Shown here one piece after another: positions 7,893 to 15,563 of a DNA stretch of 25,442 nt (the first letter of the stretch is position 1; every line of letters begins with the position of its first letter). Position numbers and translations under genes: made by a program. The notes beneath the pieces are model-generated. The model made no database searches. It saw nothing but the letters and a program-made list of their open reading frames with translations, and had not been told where the DNA came from. The stretch comes from Cellvibrionales bacterium UBA2618. GTDB lineage: Bacteria; Pseudomonadota; Gammaproteobacteria; Pseudomonadales; Porticoccaceae. The stretch is from assembly GCA_002339165.1 (NCBI GenBank), contig DDJS01000009.1:4708-30149 (forward strand). Direction: 5' to 3'.

Positions 7893-9025
7893 CGTCGTCC
7901 CTCCCCCTGCCGTCCACTAGTGCGCTGTATGCGTTCCAACACCTGATCGACTACGCGATCGACATCGAGATCACTCAAATTACCACCACGACGAACCGTC
8001 TCCTGGCTCTGCGTGATCTTGTCGAGCGGCAAATAGAGCATATTATTACTGCCCTCAGTGTCGAGTAAGATCTTCGTACTATTAGTCATGACACCTTCGA
8101 GGGCATCTAGATAGAGCCGCTCTCGAGTGACCACAGGGGCTTTTATATACTCGCTATGAAGTGCCAAAAAGCGCTGTGTTTCACCTTCGGCCTTTGACAC
8201 AACCTGTGATTTATAACCCTCGGCCTCCTCGCGAAGTCGCTGCGCCTCACCTCGAGCCTTCGGAATGACCCCGTTGGAGTAGGCCTGGGCATCACTGACA
8301 TAGCGCTCGAGATCTTCGCGCGCGGCGATGACATCGTCGTAGGCCTCTTGCACCGGCGTAGGTGGGCGGGCCTGCTCAATGTTAATTTTCACCACGTTGA
8401 TACCGCTATCGTAAACGTTTAGGTAGTCCTGCAGTTTTTGAGCGGTCGCCACGGCGATTTGTTCGCGCCCGGTGGAGATAACATCATCTAGCCCAGAACT
8501 ACCAACGACGTGACGCAAGGCACTATCAGTTGCCTGTTGCAAGGTGATTTCTGGATCTTTGATGTTCAGCACAAACGCCTTAGCATCGGCAATGTTGTAT
8601 TGCACGGTAAGCGACAGTTCGACAATATTTTCGTCCTTTGTCAACATCTCTCCGCGCGCCGAATACTGCCGCTCCTCGGTCACTCGCACTGGGATGACTC
8701 GATCGATAATACGCGGATTCCAATGTAAACCGGGTCCCTCCGTCGAGGCATACTTACCCAACCGCAACACCACAGCCTGTTCTTTTTCGTCGACTTGATA
8801 GGCTCCCGACATCGCCCACAACACTGTGATGGCGACCAACGCCGCCGAAAAAAGCGGACGGCTGCCTGCACCACCGCCGGGTTGCCCTGAGCCACCGCCT
8901 CCGGAGCCAAAACCGGCAAATTTCTGCTTTAGTTGGCGCAGAGCTTCATCTATATCTGGCGGCGCATCGCCACCTCGATTACCGCCCCATGGATCCTTGC
9001 CACCACCCTGCTCGTTCCATGCCAT
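7889..9025 (-). CDS. hflK: Membrane protease modulator HflK
   Basis: A 378-residue SPFH protein and partner of HflC. A glycine-rich cytoplasmic N-terminus (GGGKDPWGG, then GFGSGGGGSGQPGGGAGS) precedes a single membrane helix near residues 58-75. The band-7 domain follows (YQVDEKEQAVVLRLGKY, GPGLHWNPR), then the DVIAAREDLERYVSDAQAYS helix and an arginine-rich tail. The ATG at 9025 has GGAG six bases upstream. Glycine-rich N-termini are usual in HflK and are not an assembly artefact. It is followed by hflC with a 4-base overlap and preceded by hflX at 73 bases. Confidence 0.96.
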   Translation of the reverse strand: MAWNEQGGGKDPWGGNRGGDAPPDIDEALRQLKQKFAGFGSGGGGSGQPGGGAGSRPLFSAALVAITVLWAMSGAYQVDEKEQAVVLRLGKYASTEGPGLHWNPRIIDRVIPVRVTEERQYSARGEMLTKDENIVELSLTVQYNIADAKAFVLNIKDPEITLQQATDSALRHVVGSSGLDDVISTGREQIAVATAQKLQDYLNVYDSGINVVKINIEQARPPTPVQEAYDDVIAAREDLERYVSDAQAYSNGVIPKARGEAQRLREEAEGYKSQVVSKAEGETQRFLALHSEYIKAPVVTRERLYLDALEGVMTNSTKILLDTEGSNNMLYLPLDKITQSQETVRRGGNLSDLDVDRVVDQVLERIQRTSGRQGEGRR

Positions 9026-9098
9026 AGTCGTCTCCAGTCAATTGATAAATTATGCGCAGACCATTGTGGCCTGCGATTTAGCCTTTTCAAACACTCTT

Positions 9099-10397
9099 TT
9101 ATGCGTCCACCGTCACCGCTTCGATGGTTGTACCAAACTTCTTGAGCACGCGAGCGCGAGCCACTGGATCGATGCGCAGGTCTAATACCATGTCGCCGTT
9201 CAATCCCTCTTTTTCAGCCGTTACAGCGCCCAAATTATAGAGTGCTGCGCGCAATGAAGCGAGTCCCGAATGCAACGATAGTTGGCAGTCGATCAGGCCG
9301 CCTGGCAAAAGTTCCACAACCGCGTCGAGCAACTCGGGCAAACCAACTCCAGTTGCGGCCGACATCCACACCGCCACTGGCCGACCCTCAGCGTCCCGCT
9401 CGACGCGCGCTTGCAACGTGTCGACCAGATCAATTTTGTTGTACACCATTAGCGTCGGCAAGTCCCTAGCGCCGATTTCCGTCAGCACCTCATTTACCCG
9501 CTGGATGTTCACATCGCGCTCAGCAGCAGCCGAATCGACTACGTGAATCAGTAATTGGGCATTCAACGCCTCTTCCAAAGTCGCTCGAAAGGCATCCACT
9601 AACCGATGAGGTAGGTGGCTGATAAAGCCCACCGTATCGGCAAAAACAATCGTTTCACCCCCCGCCATTTGTACCCTGCGCATCGTCGGGTCGAGCGTAG
9701 CAAAGAGTTGATCGGCGACCAATACCTCGGCGTGCGTCAGGCAATTAAAAAGCGAGGATTTCCCTGCGTTAGTATAACCTACAAGCGACACCGTGGGCAC
9801 CTCAGCTCTAATCCTCGAGCGCCGACCCTGCTGACGCTGAAGACGAACTTTAACCAGACGCTTTTGGATCGATTTAACTCGCGCGCGGACCAGTCTCCGA
9901 TCAGATTCTAATTGCGTCTCCCCGGGGCCGCGCATGCCAATGCCACCCTTTTGGCGTTCCAGGTGCGTCCAACCACGCACCAAACGCGACGACAGATGCT
10001 CTAGCTGCGCTAGCTCTACCTGTAACTTTCCTTCATGAGTTCGCGCACGCTGAGCAAAAATATCTAAAATTAAATCGGTACGGTCGAGCACCCTGCAACA
10101 CAAAACTTCCTCTAGGTTACGTTTTTGGCTCGGCGTTAGATTGTGATTGAATATAACTAGTTCGGCCCCATGACCGGCAACTGACGCAACGATCTCCTCG
10201 ACTTTGCCGCTGCCGGCGAAAAACTTAACATCTGGGGCCCGTCTAGAGCCGGTGATCAATTCCATCGGGATGCCGCCCGCTGAAATCACCAGCTCCTCAA
10301 ATTCACGGACATCTTCGGGAGCACGCTCACTGCGTAAAACGAGATGCACCAAGACCGCCCTCTCACCCGACGACGGACGCTCAAAAAACAGCGACAC
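9099..10397 (-). CDS. hflX: Ribosome-associated GTPase HflX
   Basis: A 432-residue GTPase that binds the 50S subunit and splits stalled 70S ribosomes, notably under heat stress. The N-terminal HflX domain has GGIPMELITGSRR and FAGSGKVEEI, followed by the hallmark GGIGMRGPGETQLESDRR (151-168) and a coiled-coil linker. The G domain has G1 GYTNAGKSS (207-215), G3 DTVGF (254-258) and G4 NKID (320-323). The start is GTG, six bases after the hfq stop, with a poor ribosome-binding site, which suggests coupling to hfq translation. Complete. Confidence 0.96.
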   Translation of the reverse strand: MSLFFERPSSGERAVLVHLVLRSERAPEDVREFEELVISAGGIPMELITGSRRAPDVKFFAGSGKVEEIVASVAGHGAELVIFNHNLTPSQKRNLEEVLCCRVLDRTDLILDIFAQRARTHEGKLQVELAQLEHLSSRLVRGWTHLERQKGGIGMRGPGETQLESDRRLVRARVKSIQKRLVKVRLQRQQGRRSRIRAEVPTVSLVGYTNAGKSSLFNCLTHAEVLVADQLFATLDPTMRRVQMAGGETIVFADTVGFISHLPHRLVDAFRATLEEALNAQLLIHVVDSAAAERDVNIQRVNEVLTEIGARDLPTLMVYNKIDLVDTLQARVERDAEGRPVAVWMSAATGVGLPELLDAVVELLPGGLIDCQLSLHSGLASLRAALYNLGAVTAEKEGLNGDMVLDLRIDPVARARVLKKFGTTIEAVTVDA

Positions 10398-10403
10398 CCT
10401 GGC

Positions 10404-10709
10404 TTAGTAGTCGTCGTCGTCGTCGGCGAAATTGCCCTCGTTGCCGACATCGTAGCGAGCATCTTGAGGAATGACAGACACAGCCGAATTAACCACCGGC
10501 AACTTCACTGGCCGCGATGGCACAACAGTGGAAATTGCATGCTTGTAGACCATTTGGCTAACGGTATTTTTTAACAGTACGACAAATTGATCAAACGATT
10601 CTACCTGCCCCTGCAATTTAATGCCGTTGACAAGAAATATTGAAACTGGGATTCTTTCCTTACGCAAAACGTTAAGAAAAGGGTCTTGTAAATTATGGCC
10701 CTTTGACAT
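10404..10709 (-). CDS. hfq: RNA chaperone Hfq
   Basis: A 101-residue Sm-like hexameric protein that pairs small RNAs with mRNAs. The core is canonical: GHNLQDPFLN with Gln8 (proximal face), rim residues R16, K17 and R19 in LRKER, the Sm1 stretch with LVNGIKLQGQVESFDQF including Phe42, and the Sm2 motif YKHAIS (55-60). The C-terminal tail of about 35 residues ends in a run of five aspartates plus tyrosine; acidic tips are known to help Hfq release RNA. The ATG has a strong AGGAG ribosome-binding site 8 bases upstream. It sits between miaA and hflX as in E. coli. Confidence 0.97.
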   Translation of the reverse strand: MSKGHNLQDPFLNVLRKERIPVSIFLVNGIKLQGQVESFDQFVVLLKNTVSQMVYKHAISTVVPSRPVKLPVVNSAVSVIPQDARYDVGNEGNFADDDDDY

Positions 10710-10735
10710 TGTTACATCTCCTATAGATTAGAGGG

Positions 10736-10756
10736 TGCTGCCGATAGCTTCCAGCA
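10736..10756 (-). promoter_or_regulatory. Stem-loop in the hfq leader
   Basis: On the minus strand TGCTG and CAGCA flank an 11-base loop about 25 bases before the hfq start codon, just upstream of its ribosome-binding site. E. coli hfq mRNA is autoregulated by Hfq binding in its leader; a similar role here is only a suggestion. The stem is short. Confidence 0.25.
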
Positions 10757-10804
10757 GAAATAAGACTTGGCCTGGAGTGGGATTGCGACGCACTCACTAA
10801 TAGA

Positions 10805-11809
10805 CTAGTCCACTTTTAGAGAGTTGGGGGTTGTAAGTAGCTTTTTCAAGCACTTTTCGGCTATTTTTTTTACTTCGAACATCTTCGAGCCATCATCGAC
10901 GGGCAGCAATTGCAGGTCAGACCAACGCCGCATCCATGTCAATTGGCGCTTTGCCAACTGCCGCGTGGCAATAATGCCCCTCTCGACGGCCTCAGCTTCA
11001 GAACCACAATTTTTTATGCAATCCCATAGTTGCCGGTAGCCTACAGAGCGTATCGAAGGTAACTCGCTATGCAAATCGCCGCGCCCATACAACGCTTGCA
11101 CCTCGGCGTAGAGTCCGCGCGCCATCATCGACAAAAAACGCGCCTCTATTCGCCGATGCAACAACCCACGTTCGCTCGGCCACAAGCCAAACTGATGAAC
11201 CCGATAATCCGCTGCCAAACCGCGACCGGCAGCAGTTTTATGGAACGATGACAGCGGTTGGCCGGTTATCTCAAAAACCTCGAGTGCCCGTTGAATACGC
11301 TGCCCCTGATGCGGATGTAAACCCTTCGCCGACAGCGGATCCACCTCCTGAAGTTGTCGATAGAGGCTCTCGATACCCTCGGCATCAACCCGCGCTTTAA
11401 GCCTTGACCGGAGGGCCATGTCGGCCTCCGGAAGCTCGGTAAGACCCGATAGCAGCACGTGAAAATACATCATACTGCCGCCCACCAATAATGGGATCTT
11501 GCCTCGATTTACGATATCAACGATCGCACCTCGCGCATCATCGACAAACTTTGCCGCCGAATAAATTTCGCTAGGATCGGCGATGTTGATCAACCAGTGA
11601 GGCACTGAATTCAGTACATCGACGCTCGGTTTCGCCGATCCAATATCCATCTGGCGATATACTTGCGCCGAATCGACGCTGATAATCTCAACCGGTAAGC
11701 GCTCGGCAATACGCAGCGCAACATCGGTCTTACCGCTCGCGGTGGGACCCAGCAATAATATAACGGAGGGCAGCGACTGGTGCTGAGCACAACCCAACGA
11801 GTCGACCAC
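10805..11809 (-). CDS. miaA: tRNA dimethylallyltransferase MiaA
   Basis: A 334-residue enzyme that transfers dimethylallyl from DMAPP to A37 of tRNAs reading UNN codons. Seen: LLGPTASGKTDVAL (P-loop), ISVDSAQVYRQMDIGSAKP with the catalytic Asp/Ser region, LVGGSMMYF where many MiaA have GGT, and HPHQGQRIQRALEV. The C-terminus has RQLAKRQLTWMRRW, the tRNA-contact block. The GTG start follows the mutL TAG stop with no intervening base, so translation is probably coupled. The length is slightly above E. coli MiaA (316 residues). Confidence 0.96.
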   Translation of the reverse strand: MVDSLGCAQHQSLPSVILLLGPTASGKTDVALRIAERLPVEIISVDSAQVYRQMDIGSAKPSVDVLNSVPHWLINIADPSEIYSAAKFVDDARGAIVDIVNRGKIPLLVGGSMMYFHVLLSGLTELPEADMALRSRLKARVDAEGIESLYRQLQEVDPLSAKGLHPHQGQRIQRALEVFEITGQPLSSFHKTAAGRGLAADYRVHQFGLWPSERGLLHRRIEARFLSMMARGLYAEVQALYGRGDLHSELPSIRSVGYRQLWDCIKNCGSEAEAVERGIIATRQLAKRQLTWMRRWSDLQLLPVDDGSKMFEVKKIAEKCLKKLLTTPNSLKVD

Positions 11810-13663
11810 CTAACGCCCCCGAAGGAAGAGTTTGTCTAGATCACCGAGAGTAAACTCGGCCCAGGTGGGTCGACCATGATTGCATTGGCCACTGTGCTCG
11901 GTGCGCTCCATATCCCGAAGCAACGCATTCATTTCTGGAATGCTCAACTTCCGATTAGCGCGAACCGAACCGTGGCATGCCATGGTCGATAATATGTCGT
12001 TAATGTGCTCGCGAATTCGATCGGTAGTGCCATGTTCCAAGAGATCGGCAAGCACGTCGCGGAGTAATTTTTCGACCTCCGAACCCCTTAGGATGGCCGG
12101 TATTTCACGCACAATTACACTTTCAGTCGCGACACGTTGCACGCTGAAACCGAGCGCTGTAAACACCTCACTGCACTGCTCGGCGATATCCGCCTCGCGC
12201 TCGCTGACTGCGAGGCTCTCGGGCACCAGTAACGGCTGCGCAACGAGCCCTTGATCATCGAACGCCTGCTTCATGCGTTCATAGGTAATCCGCTCGTGCG
12301 CCGCATGCATGTCCACAACGATCAAACCGCTGGCATTCTCGGCTAAAATATAGATACCCTTCAACTGCGCCAATGCCAATCCCAGTGGCGGCACTTCCGC
12401 ATCATTGTCACCGAATCCATCGGAATCGGCGACGGGTAGTTGGCCGTCGCCGCTCGAGTAGAGAGCGCTATATGCCCTCGAGGGCATCGCAACCCCGCCG
12501 GTTGCCACCCGGCGCTGCGGGTCGAACGCCAAATTCGCCTGGCTGGTGGGGTATGTTACAGCGCGCCCATCAGCACTTGCGCCGGTCGCATGACCATCGT
12601 GCACCGCGCCGGCGGGAATCGTCGCGTCCGATATTTGCCCGGCAGCCTGTAAATGATCCTGCGGACGGTCTTCCGCCAGCGCTCTTTGCAATGTTGCGCA
12701 GATAAACCCATGGATAGCGCGGCTATCCCTAAATCGGACTTCGTGCTTTGTCGGATGTACATTGACATCGACATCCGCTGCAGCCACTTCTAAATAGAGC
12801 ACGTAGGTGGCATGCCGCCCGTGGTAGAGCAAATCGCGGTAGGCTTGTCGAACTGCGTGGGAGACGATTTTATCGCGGATATTGCGTCCATTGACAAAAA
12901 AATACTGCAAGTCTGCCTGACTGCGCGAAAAGGTCGGCAACCCAATCCAGCCCGACAACCGCATGCTCGTGCCGTGGTTGTCGACGTAAAGGGCCTGCTC
13001 CATAAAGGGCGTACCGCAGATATCTGCCAGCCTTTTTTCCTGCTCGGCGTGACTGGTGGCAGCCCGCAAATTGAGCCGCACACGCTGGTTGTGCTGGAGA
13101 CTAAACGCAACATCAAATCGACTCAATGCCAATTTTTTTATGCTCTCGTCGATCCGGTTGTACTCAGTGGTCTCGGTGCGCAAAAATTTTCGCCGGGCAG
13201 GGGTATTAAAAAACAGATCTCGCACCTCCACGCTGGTGCCCGGCGGATGAGATGCAGGGCGCAATTGAACCTCCATATCACGACCCTCTGATGTCGCTCG
13301 CCAACCGCTGCTGTCGCCGGCATTCGAGGTCAATTGTAATCGCGATACCGAGGCAATACTGGCGAGCGCTTCACCGCGAAAACCGAGGGTTTCGACCGCC
13401 TCAAGATCTTCCAACTGACCAATTTTACTGGTCGCGTGGCGACTCAACGCCAAAGCCAGGTCGAGCTCTGAAATCCCGTGTCCGTCGTCACGCACCCTGA
13501 GTAATTTAACCCCGCCCTGTTCGACGTCGACGTCGATCGTGCGAGCACCCGCATCAAGGCTATTTTCGACCAACTCTTTAAGGACGGAAAATGGCCGTTC
13601 AATTACTTCACCCGCAGCAATCTGATTGGCGAGTTGAGGACTGAGAACGCGAATGGACGACAT
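11810..13663 (-). CDS. mutL: DNA mismatch repair protein MutL (endonuclease type)
   Basis: A 617-residue mismatch-repair matchmaker. The N-terminal GHKL ATPase has ENSLDAGA (33-40), DDGHGI (59-64), TLGFRGEALASI (92-103) and NVHPTKHEVRF (301-311). After a low-complexity linker, the C-terminal domain carries DMHAAHERITYE (451-462), the DQHA(X)2E(X)4E metal-binding motif with Met for Gln, plus ACHGS (562-566) and CNHGRP (594-599). It also has QPLLVP (476-481), fitting the beta-clamp binding pattern. E. coli MutL lacks the endonuclease motif and uses MutH; this protein should nick DNA itself, as reported for Pseudomonas-type MutL. It sits 17 bases after amiB and abuts miaA. Confidence 0.96.
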   Translation of the reverse strand: MSSIRVLSPQLANQIAAGEVIERPFSVLKELVENSLDAGARTIDVDVEQGGVKLLRVRDDGHGISELDLALALSRHATSKIGQLEDLEAVETLGFRGEALASIASVSRLQLTSNAGDSSGWRATSEGRDMEVQLRPASHPPGTSVEVRDLFFNTPARRKFLRTETTEYNRIDESIKKLALSRFDVAFSLQHNQRVRLNLRAATSHAEQEKRLADICGTPFMEQALYVDNHGTSMRLSGWIGLPTFSRSQADLQYFFVNGRNIRDKIVSHAVRQAYRDLLYHGRHATYVLYLEVAAADVDVNVHPTKHEVRFRDSRAIHGFICATLQRALAEDRPQDHLQAAGQISDATIPAGAVHDGHATGASADGRAVTYPTSQANLAFDPQRRVATGGVAMPSRAYSALYSSGDGQLPVADSDGFGDNDAEVPPLGLALAQLKGIYILAENASGLIVVDMHAAHERITYERMKQAFDDQGLVAQPLLVPESLAVSEREADIAEQCSEVFTALGFSVQRVATESVIVREIPAILRGSEVEKLLRDVLADLLEHGTTDRIREHINDILSTMACHGSVRANRKLSIPEMNALLRDMERTEHSGQCNHGRPTWAEFTLGDLDKLFLRGR

Positions 13664-13680
13664 CTAATAGCCTACTGAGG

Positions 13681-15006
13681 TTAACGCACCGGAATAACCA
13701 ATTCTTGGCCGACACGAATGCTTTTTGAGGTGAGTTTATTTTGGCGCGACAAACTTTTAACCGAGATTTTATAGCGCGCTGCAATCTCTGACAAAGTATC
13801 GCCACTAACCACTACATAGGCCAGTCGACGCTCCGAGCGTCGACTGGCCAACGCGGTACCGGGCGGCGGATGATCGAGATAATATTGCAGCATACCGCGA
13901 TATATGGCGTCAGCCATGCGCTGCTGATAGCGACTACTGGAGAGTAATTTGGCCTCTCTTGGATTAGATATAAATCCAGCCTCAATTAGAAGTGACGGAA
14001 TATCGGGCGATTTGAGTACTAAAAATCCAGCTTGCTCGACTCGTTTTTTGTGTAATCGCGCCAAGCCATCGATGTTCTTTAGGACATAGCCACCAGCCGC
14101 CAGACTGCTACTGAGCGTGGCGGTCATCGACAAATCCAGCAGCACCTCGGCCAATGCATCGTCTTTGTCGTCGAGATTTAACGACACTGCACCGCCAATC
14201 AAATCGGCACGATTCTCCTTGGTCGCTAGATAACGCGCCGCCTCACTCGTTGCGCCCTTAGTGGACAGCGCATACACCGAGGCGCCGTAAGCTGCAGGAC
14301 TAGAAAAAGCATCGGCATGTATCGAAATAAAGAAATCTGCCCGTTTGCTGTGGGCGATCTCTGTGCGCTTGCGGTGAGCGAGATAATAATCGCCCTTGCG
14401 CACCAATTCACCGCTGAAATCACGGTCTTGATCGAACAACTTTTCCAATTGTTTGGCAATTTGTAGGACCACCACTTTCTCACGAATTTTCCCGGGACCC
14501 AGCGCGCCGGGATCTTCACCGCCGTGGCCGGCGTCGATGGCGATAACGATCTTGCGATTGTCCTGCTCGATGATCCCTTCAAGAGATTTACTGACACGTT
14601 TGGTAATATCGTATAAATCGATCACCAACCGGTCGCCGTAGCGTTCATTTGCAGCTAAAGTGAAGGTCTTCGGCTTGACCGCATTGATCAGATCAAACAC
14701 TATCCGCAAACCGTTTTTACCGCGTGCTCCGGTGCGAATATTGCCGATCGGTGTGGTCCTATAATCGAGTTTATCGAAGGCTGCTTTAAGTTTTACGTTA
14801 GTGATATCAACGACGATGCGATCTGGGTTATCCAGCGTGAACATGGTGTGATCAACGGTGTCGTCTAAATCTAATACCACCCGCGTTCGATCGGGCGAAC
14901 GGTAAAGTCGAACGCCTTCGATCTCCGAGGCCGTCGCATCATTGACGGAGATAACTGGCAGGCCCAACAAGAACCCACAGACTACCCCAATTATGGTTTT
15001 TAACAC
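13681..15006 (-). CDS. amiB: N-acetylmuramoyl-L-alanine amidase (AMIN-amidase_3-LysM)
   Basis: A 441-residue periplasmic amidase that cuts the stem peptide from peptidoglycan during daughter-cell separation. Order: signal peptide (1-27, ending DATAS), AMIN septal-targeting domain (about 30-130), zinc amidase_3 domain starting at VIAIDAGHGGEDPGA with zinc ligands His161 and Glu176, further ISIHADAF and LLIEAGFISNPRE (catalytic Glu region), and a C-terminal LysM repeat (about 395-440, VVSGDTLSEIAARYKIS). This architecture and its position before mutL match E. coli AmiB. The start is GTG, with GGGTG about 9 bases upstream. Activation by an EnvC/NlpD-type factor is expected from the family but not visible here. 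Confidence 0.95.
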   Translation of the reverse strand: MLKTIIGVVCGFLLGLPVISVNDATASEIEGVRLYRSPDRTRVVLDLDDTVDHTMFTLDNPDRIVVDITNVKLKAAFDKLDYRTTPIGNIRTGARGKNGLRIVFDLINAVKPKTFTLAANERYGDRLVIDLYDITKRVSKSLEGIIEQDNRKIVIAIDAGHGGEDPGALGPGKIREKVVVLQIAKQLEKLFDQDRDFSGELVRKGDYYLAHRKRTEIAHSKRADFFISIHADAFSSPAAYGASVYALSTKGATSEAARYLATKENRADLIGGAVSLNLDDKDDALAEVLLDLSMTATLSSSLAAGGYVLKNIDGLARLHKKRVEQAGFLVLKSPDIPSLLIEAGFISNPREAKLLSSSRYQQRMADAIYRGMLQYYLDHPPPGTALASRRSERRLAYVVVSGDTLSEIAARYKISVKSLSRQNKLTSKSIRVGQELVIPVR

Positions 15007-15021
15007 CTGAAATTCACCCGT

Positions 15022-15048
15022 CTATACGCCTTATACATTCTATACATC
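15022..15048 (-). repeat. Three phased 9-base repeats (GTATAG/GTATAA)
   Basis: On the minus strand GTATAGAAT, GTATAAGGC and GTATAGACG follow each other at exact 9-base spacing. The first overlaps the tsaE stop codon and the last ends about 15 bases before the amiB start. It may be chance, a protein-binding array, or contain a -10 element for amiB (TATAAG). Confidence 0.4.
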
Positions 15049-15537
15049 GCTTTTTGGCGCCTCGTCCGCTACCGCAGAACTCAGCCCTTGTAGTATAACC
15101 GCACCCGTGTCCGAATAGGCCGCAAGCGCCAACTTGCGACCCCGTCGACGCACATCAATGACCACTGTCAGATCGACAGAATCGAGGTAGCCTGCACCTT
15201 TTTCAGGCCACTCCAGCATGCATAAAACACCATCATTGAGGTAATCTCTAAACCCCAAAAACTCCAATTCCTCGGGATCATCAAGCCGATAAAGATCAAA
15301 ATGATAGACCGGTCCCAGCGGCAAATCATAGGGCTCAATCACCGTGTAAGTAGGACTCTTAACATTGCCATGATGTCCCAACCCGCGGAGAATACCGCGC
15401 GCCAATGTGGTTTTCCCCGCGCCTAAGTCGCCGCTCAAAGTCAGTATTGTTCGGCCTGTGATCTGCGCCGCCAACCGACCGCCAAAAGCATCCATAGCGG
15501 CCTCGTCGTCCAACTCGAAAATCCGCTCTAAACGCAT
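15040..15537 (-). CDS. tsaE: tRNA t6A biosynthesis ATPase TsaE
   Basis: A P-loop ATPase that works with TsaB and TsaD to make threonylcarbamoyl-A37 in ANN-reading tRNAs. Seen: LSGDLGAGKTTLARG (Walker A), LGHHGNVKSPTYTVIEPY (the family signature), VYHFDLYRLDDPEELEFLG and CMLEWPEKG. The start used here is ATG 15537, giving 165 residues and the usual short N-terminus. A TTG at 15561, two bases beyond the nnr stop, would give 173 residues, and neither has a clear ribosome-binding site. It lies between nnr and amiB as in E. coli. Confidence 0.95.
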   Translation of the reverse strand: MRLERIFELDDEAAMDAFGGRLAAQITGRTILTLSGDLGAGKTTLARGILRGLGHHGNVKSPTYTVIEPYDLPLGPVYHFDLYRLDDPEELEFLGFRDYLNDGVLCMLEWPEKGAGYLDSVDLTVVIDVRRRGRKLALAAYSDTGAVILQGLSSAVADEAPKSDV

Positions 15538-15563
15538 GGGTGGCAGTCGTAAATCAGGCAAAA

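Noticed and set aside
8870..8990. Glycine-codon repeats in hflK as a possible artefact or repeat element
   Set aside because: Glycine-rich N-termini are normal in HflK proteins and the frame is intact.
8826..9185. Proline-rich plus-strand open frame of 119 codons
   Set aside because: The proline run is the reverse complement of the glycine-rich HflK N-terminus, so it is a shadow.
11880..12254. 124-codon plus-strand open frame
   Set aside because: Antisense to the MutL C-terminal domain, which carries the metal-binding motifs; no domain of its own.
12812..13291. 159-codon plus-strand open frame
   Set aside because: It lies wholly opposite the conserved ATPase domain of mutL, and its translation has no recognisable domain; long antisense frames are common opposite GC-biased genes.
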